Below are positions 13,433 to 14,835 of a stretch of 14,835 nucleotides of DNA, piece after piece; the first letter of the stretch is position 1, and each line of letters starts with the position of its first letter. Where the stretch lies: NCBI GenBank assembly GCA_003513845.1, contig DOTB01000022.1, forward strand, positions 1 through 14,835. The letters are read 5' to 3'. The position numbers and the translations under genes were made by a program. The DNA is from Candidatus Atribacteria bacterium (GTDB lineage: Bacteria > Atribacterota > Phoenicimicrobiia > Phoenicimicrobiales > Phoenicimicrobiaceae). The notes under the pieces are model-generated. The model did no database searches. It saw only the letters and a list, made by a program, of their open reading frames with translations, and had not been told where the DNA came from.

Positions 13433-14835
13433 TTTTGTTAAGATACAGTCTTCTCCAACACAAGATGAGCCTGAAATTGTTCCCTAAAGGTCAACAAATT
13501 TGACCGAACAGGCATAAGAGTCATAATAACTATATGATGATGGTAATAATGATGAATGACTCTAAAGTAAATAAATTGGCTCAAATAAAAGGCTTTTTAG
13601 CTGAAACAGAGGCTCTAGAATTTAATAAGAGATCCAAAAAGGAGGCCTATTGCTGGATCGAAGAGACCTTGAGGAGATTTACTTATGTCACCCTTTCCAA
13701 AGTAGAAAAAGGATTGATCAGGAGCTATCTCATGAAGATAACCGGCTATTCCCGGTCCCAGCTAACCAGACATATCAACCAATACCGTAAAACCAGGCAG
13801 GTCAGGATAAAAGAATATGACCGACATAAATTCCAGAAGAAATACACCAATCAAGATATCAGACTCCTGGCCAAAACAGCACGGTTACACGATTCTCCCA
13901 ATGGAGCCGCCTTGAAGAAGACCTTAGAGCGCATGGCCAGAGAATACGGGAAAGAAGAATATCTAAATATCTCCCATATCTCGGTTTCTCATATCTATAA
14001 CCTGAAAAAGAGCGTATCCTACCTGCGCAGTAGTTCTTTCTATCAGAAAACCTATAAAGGCAAAGGCAAAATCATTGGTGTAAGATGTAAACCCCAACCC
14101 CAGGGAAAACCGGGCTACCTCAGGGTAGATACTATGCCTCAGGGAGACCAAGATGGACGAAAAGGAGTGTATCCTATCAACACCGTGGATGAGGTAACCC
14201 AGTGGGAAGTTATCGGAGCTACAGAAAAGATTACCGAAGAATATCTTCTTCCCTTATTGGAAAAGCTAATAGCCAGTTATCCTTTCCAGATTATCAATTT
14301 CCATGCCGATAATGGTTCCGAATACATCAATCAAAAGGTAGCAGAAATGTTAAATAGACTCTTGATCAAATTCACCAAAAGTAGACCCAGACCTACCGAG
14401 GATAATGCCCTGGTTGAGACTAAAAACGGCTGGGCGTTAAGGAAATGGTTAGGCTATAGCCATAATATCAGGGGAGAAGATGCTCACCAGATTAATGACT
14501 TCTATTTTGGCTGTTTCTCTGAATATCTGAACTTTCACCGTCCCTGTGCCTTTCCTACAGAAGCGATAGATCATAAAGGAAAGATTAAAAAGAAATACGA
14601 CTATCAGGATTATCAGACTCCCTATGAGAAATTAAGAAGTATTGCTGATGCTCAGAAATATCTCAAAGAGGGCATTACCCTGGAAATGTTAGATAAAATA
14701 GTTCAAAGATACACCGATAATGGGATGGCAAAGAAAGTACAGCTTGAAAGAGATCGATTATTTGCTAAAATAGTAGCAGCATGACTCTTGTTTCAGGCTC
14801 ATATTTGGATTAGAAAAGACTAATACTTGACAAAA
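13433..14835 (+). mobile_element. Insertion sequence with rve-type integrase/transposase
   Basis: Long imperfect terminal inverted repeats bound the element. The left end runs from TTTTGTTAAGATACAGTCTT to ATGAGCCTGAAA (13433-13476). The right end, read in reverse, runs from TTTTGTCAAGTATTAGTCTT to the same ATGAGCCTGAAA (14835-14791). The last 12 bases are identical. A further inner pair is AAGAGTCAT (13516-13524) and ATGACTCTT (14781-14789). The right repeat reaches the last base of the window, so the true end and any target duplication may lie just outside. Confidence 0.75.
13534..14784 (+). CDS. rve-family DDE integrase/transposase
   Basis: Moves the surrounding insertion sequence. Up to 416 residues from the first ATG. 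Several ATGs occur in a row, and the conserved part begins MNDSKVNKLAQIK, so the ATG at 13552 is an equally good start; no clear ribosome-binding site decides it. An N-terminal helix-turn-helix is likely near TGYSRSQLTRHI (70-81). The catalytic core has Asp199 in YLRVDTMPQG, Asp259 in FHADNGSEY and Glu295 in ALVETKNG. The spacings of 60 and 36 residues are those of an active retroviral-integrase-like fold. NFHRPC follows, as is usual in this group. The protein is complete and apparently functional. It belongs to an integrase family common in environmental anaerobe genomes, though I cannot name the IS family with certainty. Confidence 0.9.
   Translation: MMMVIMMNDSKVNKLAQIKGFLAETEALEFNKRSKKEAYCWIEETLRRFTYVTLSKVEKGLIRSYLMKITGYSRSQLTRHINQYRKTRQVRIKEYDRHKFQKKYTNQDIRLLAKTARLHDSPNGAALKKTLERMAREYGKEEYLNISHISVSHIYNLKKSVSYLRSSSFYQKTYKGKGKIIGVRCKPQPQGKPGYLRVDTMPQGDQDGRKGVYPINTVDEVTQWEVIGATEKITEEYLLPLLEKLIASYPFQIINFHADNGSEYINQKVAEMLNRLLIKFTKSRPRPTEDNALVETKNGWALRKWLGYSHNIRGEDAHQINDFYFGCFSEYLNFHRPCAFPTEAIDHKGKIKKKYDYQDYQTPYEKLRSIADAQKYLKEGITLEMLDKIVQRYTDNGMAKKVQLERDRLFAKIVAA

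Overview
This is a low-GC bacterial window whose gene content suggests an anaerobe living on peptides and amino acids. Three exported proteins carry signal peptides that end in a plain signal-peptidase-I site (VLA-Q, VFG-Q, LLA-Q), with no lipobox cysteine. Two of these are ABC solute-binding proteins. In single-membrane Gram-positives such proteins are normally lipoproteins, so a periplasm and outer membrane are likely. A clear HutP homologue, otherwise best known from Bacillota, points to a diderm lineage near the Bacillota or an Atribacterota-like group. That assignment is inference only.

Layout. (1) Positions 18-2903, minus strand: a solute-binding protein followed by a fused two-domain permease of the Fe(III)/organophosphate ABC class, with a 15-bp stem-loop between them. 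The ATPase would lie beyond the left edge. (2) 2904-4764: one small CPBP-family membrane protein (3783-4424) surrounded by dispersed palindromic repeats. Several repeat families recur on both sides of the gene. (3) 4726-7922: a nest of mobile elements. It holds a dead DDE element on the minus strand, an apparently intact IS6/IS240-like element with a translation-blocking hairpin over its start, and a roughly 320-bp MITE-like segment bounded by ends resembling those of the dead element. (4) 8056-12680, plus strand: a secreted M14 zinc carboxypeptidase, then a complete polar amino-acid ABC transporter in the order binding protein, permease, ATPase, permease. A 14-bp stem-loop again separates the binding protein from the first permease. 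(5) 12962-13399: hutP, the histidine-responsive RNA-binding antiterminator. (6) 13433 to the window end: an rve-type integrase insertion sequence with long imperfect terminal inverted repeats, placed directly behind hutP where hut catabolic genes would often be found.

How the genes may work together. The carboxypeptidase would release C-terminal amino acids outside the cytoplasm and the transporter would import polar amino acids. HutP would couple histidine availability to expression of a histidine-use operon. The left-hand transporter is separate. Its binding protein has a His-Asp pair where iron-binding FbpA proteins have a Tyr pair, so a phosphorylated organic solute is a better guess than ferric iron. 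I found no wholly new defence or metabolic system. The least explained parts are the repeat cluster around the CPBP gene and the structured 7600-7922 segment.
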